Shown here piece after piece: positions 62,585 through 64,000 of a DNA stretch of 64,000 nucleotides; within the stretch, counting starts at the first letter, position 1; every line of letters starts with the position of its first letter. This DNA comes from Beaufortia kweichowensis (taxonomy: Eukaryota; Chordata; Actinopteri; Cypriniformes; Gastromyzontidae): the NCBI GenBank assembly GCA_019155185.1, contig CM032811.1, forward strand, positions 1,418,287 to 1,482,286, in the 5' to 3' direction. Made by a program: the position numbers and the translations under genes. The notes under the pieces are model-generated. The model was given only the letters and a program-made list of their open reading frames with translations. It was not told the DNA's origin and ran no database searches.

Positions 62585-64000
62585 CTGAGACAAGGAAGAC
62601 ATTTGGAAAGTCAAATGTGAAATCAGTTTGATATATAATGCGTGTCAGTTCAATTCAAGTTTGCACAGGTGTCCTATTAGAGTAGGTTCAGTTCACCACA
62701 TTAAGGGGACGGTACACTCATGTTGTTCAATACCTTTTTATATGACTCTTTCTTTTGTGAAACACTAAAGAAGATGTTTTGAGATATGGAGATGTGTCCA
62801 TAGAATGGAAGTCAATAGGGGTTAATGTTGTTTGGTTACCAACAATCTTTAAAATGTCTTCTTTTGTGTTCTGCATTAGAAAGAAAATCATACAGGTTTG
62901 GAACGATATGAAAATGAGTAAATCTCTTTAAGTAGGCTTATCCTCAACTAGCATTTCATTCTAAACCCAACACAATTCTTTATTCATTGTAAAAAGTTTT
63001 GCTTAAAACAGCCACTGGGTTTTATATTCTGGTATCTAATGTAATGACATTCAGCCAATACAATTTAAAGTCTTGCTCAGATGCTCATAATTCTTTTAAT
63101 GGGGTGACTGTGACAAACCTCACTGCACTTCTTTGTAATGCAAAACTATAACAACATGGTTCGTTGAACCACAAATTATTTGCATCCAAATGGCAAAATT
63201 AAGGCAAAATTTCAAAGCATTCATCACCTAAAAGCAGAAACGTATCTTCAGGGAAGTTTTGAGTGAATTGCATTCTGTGTTCCCATGTTCTCTCTAATGT
63301 GCACATTTGGTCTGAATTGTCAGTAATGTGTCCCACAGGGTTCAGATCATTGTATCTATAACAGCTGTACAGACTGTAGCAGGATACTGATAGTATAATA
63401 TCTCAACACAGCAGACTATGACCAGAAGCGGCTGCTGCTGTGATAGGTCATAACTTCATAACCTCGTGAAGAAAGCGCTATGCACCGTTTTCCTGAAGTA
63501 TGACTGCTGCTAAATTTAGTGCAAAATAAACAAGAAAATGTCTTTCCAGAGACATGATTTCTTCACCATCTATGAGCTTTTTAAAATGACCATATAAACT
63601 GGTGTTAGTCTGCGAAAGAAAGAAAAATCTATAGCATTCAGAGGGCTTTAAATGGATGAGTAAACAGATGTCGGTGAAGTTTACAGAGACTATTCTATTC
63701 AGAACGGTCGGAGGTCGTAGAGCATGTCACCATGATTTAATCACAGAGGCAGATTTAAAAATAACTTTCGATAAATGTGGGCATCCAGGCTTACATTATA
63801 TTGCTATAAAGAAAACCTGTAAAAGTTCATAAAAACTCCAATGATAAGCTGTCATCATATATCATATCTCAAAATCATAATATGTAGTTTAAAGCCACAG
63901 CCCCACACTTCTTAGCATTAAGTATAAATGATTTATATTACAGATTTAGTGTCACATTAGCAAGATAAAAGGCAGATGTTAGCATCAGATGACATCAAAG
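62585..64000. other. Upstream part of tfdp2, probably intron
   Basis: The exon at 62584 begins at a CAG acceptor, so this stretch is likely intron leading to an initiator exon outside the window. It holds one palindromic element (62702) and otherwise nothing recognisable. Confidence 0.5.
62702..62940. mobile_element. Relative of the 40354 element
   Basis: Contains TTTCTTTTGTGAAACACTAA, GGAAGTCAATAGGGGTTAAT and TGTCTTCTTTTGTGTTCTGC, the same blocks in inverted order. Confidence 0.65.

Noticed and set aside
62585..62614. In-frame ATG codons (MTFQM, MSSLSQ) just upstream of the tfdp2 exon at 62584
   Set aside because: They precede a clear CTTGTCTCAG acceptor, so they are more likely intron than the initiator; an alternative start inside a retained intron cannot be excluded.

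Overview
This window is nuclear DNA from a ray-finned (teleost) fish, most likely a cyprinid or close relative. The evidence is vertebrate-type split genes with GT-AG introns, isolated CpG-rich promoter segments, long CA/CT microsatellites, and many short palindromic DNA-transposon remnants and SINE-like tails of the kind that fill cypriniform genomes. Species was not determined.

All three recognisable genes lie on the minus strand. From high to low coordinate they are tfdp2 (DP-2/DP-3, the E2F dimer partner; coding exons 62584 to 46005, true 5' end outside the window), atp1b3 (Na+/K+-ATPase beta-3 subunit; 44073 to 28770, complete, 275 residues) and a TRIM50-type RING/B-box/coiled-coil/SPRY E3 ligase (25118 to 21643, complete, 482 residues). 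Exon borders were placed by hand from splice consensus, reading phase and recalled family sequences. All phases close and all three proteins read through without a break.

Region by region: 1-21.6 kb has no recognisable coding exon. It holds simple repeats (including an ~850-bp CT-rich array at 7.9-8.8 kb), dispersed repeats, and a CpG-rich segment at 11.7-12.9 kb with a perfect palindromic RFX X-box that looks like a promoter. 21.6-25.1 kb is trim50, preceded by a pentanucleotide array. 27.9-44.3 kb is atp1b3 with its 3' UTR and CpG promoter. 45.5-64 kb is tfdp2 and its introns, with CA repeats, a 623-bp hAT-type element with intact target-site duplication, and several palindromic elements.

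The most interesting signals are unannotated-looking transcript variants. There is a phase-matched 96-nt cassette exon in atp1b3 intron 1 that would insert 32 residues just before the membrane helix. There is a 33-nt phase-matched serine-rich cassette in tfdp2 next to the known 16-codon E-region (NLS) exon. There is also a CpG-rich alternative first exon for tfdp2 whose own ATG is in frame with the next exon. The genes do not form a pathway: tfdp2 acts in cell-cycle transcription, atp1b3 in ion transport, trim50 in ubiquitylation. The ATP1B3-TFDP2 pairing is an ancient vertebrate linkage.
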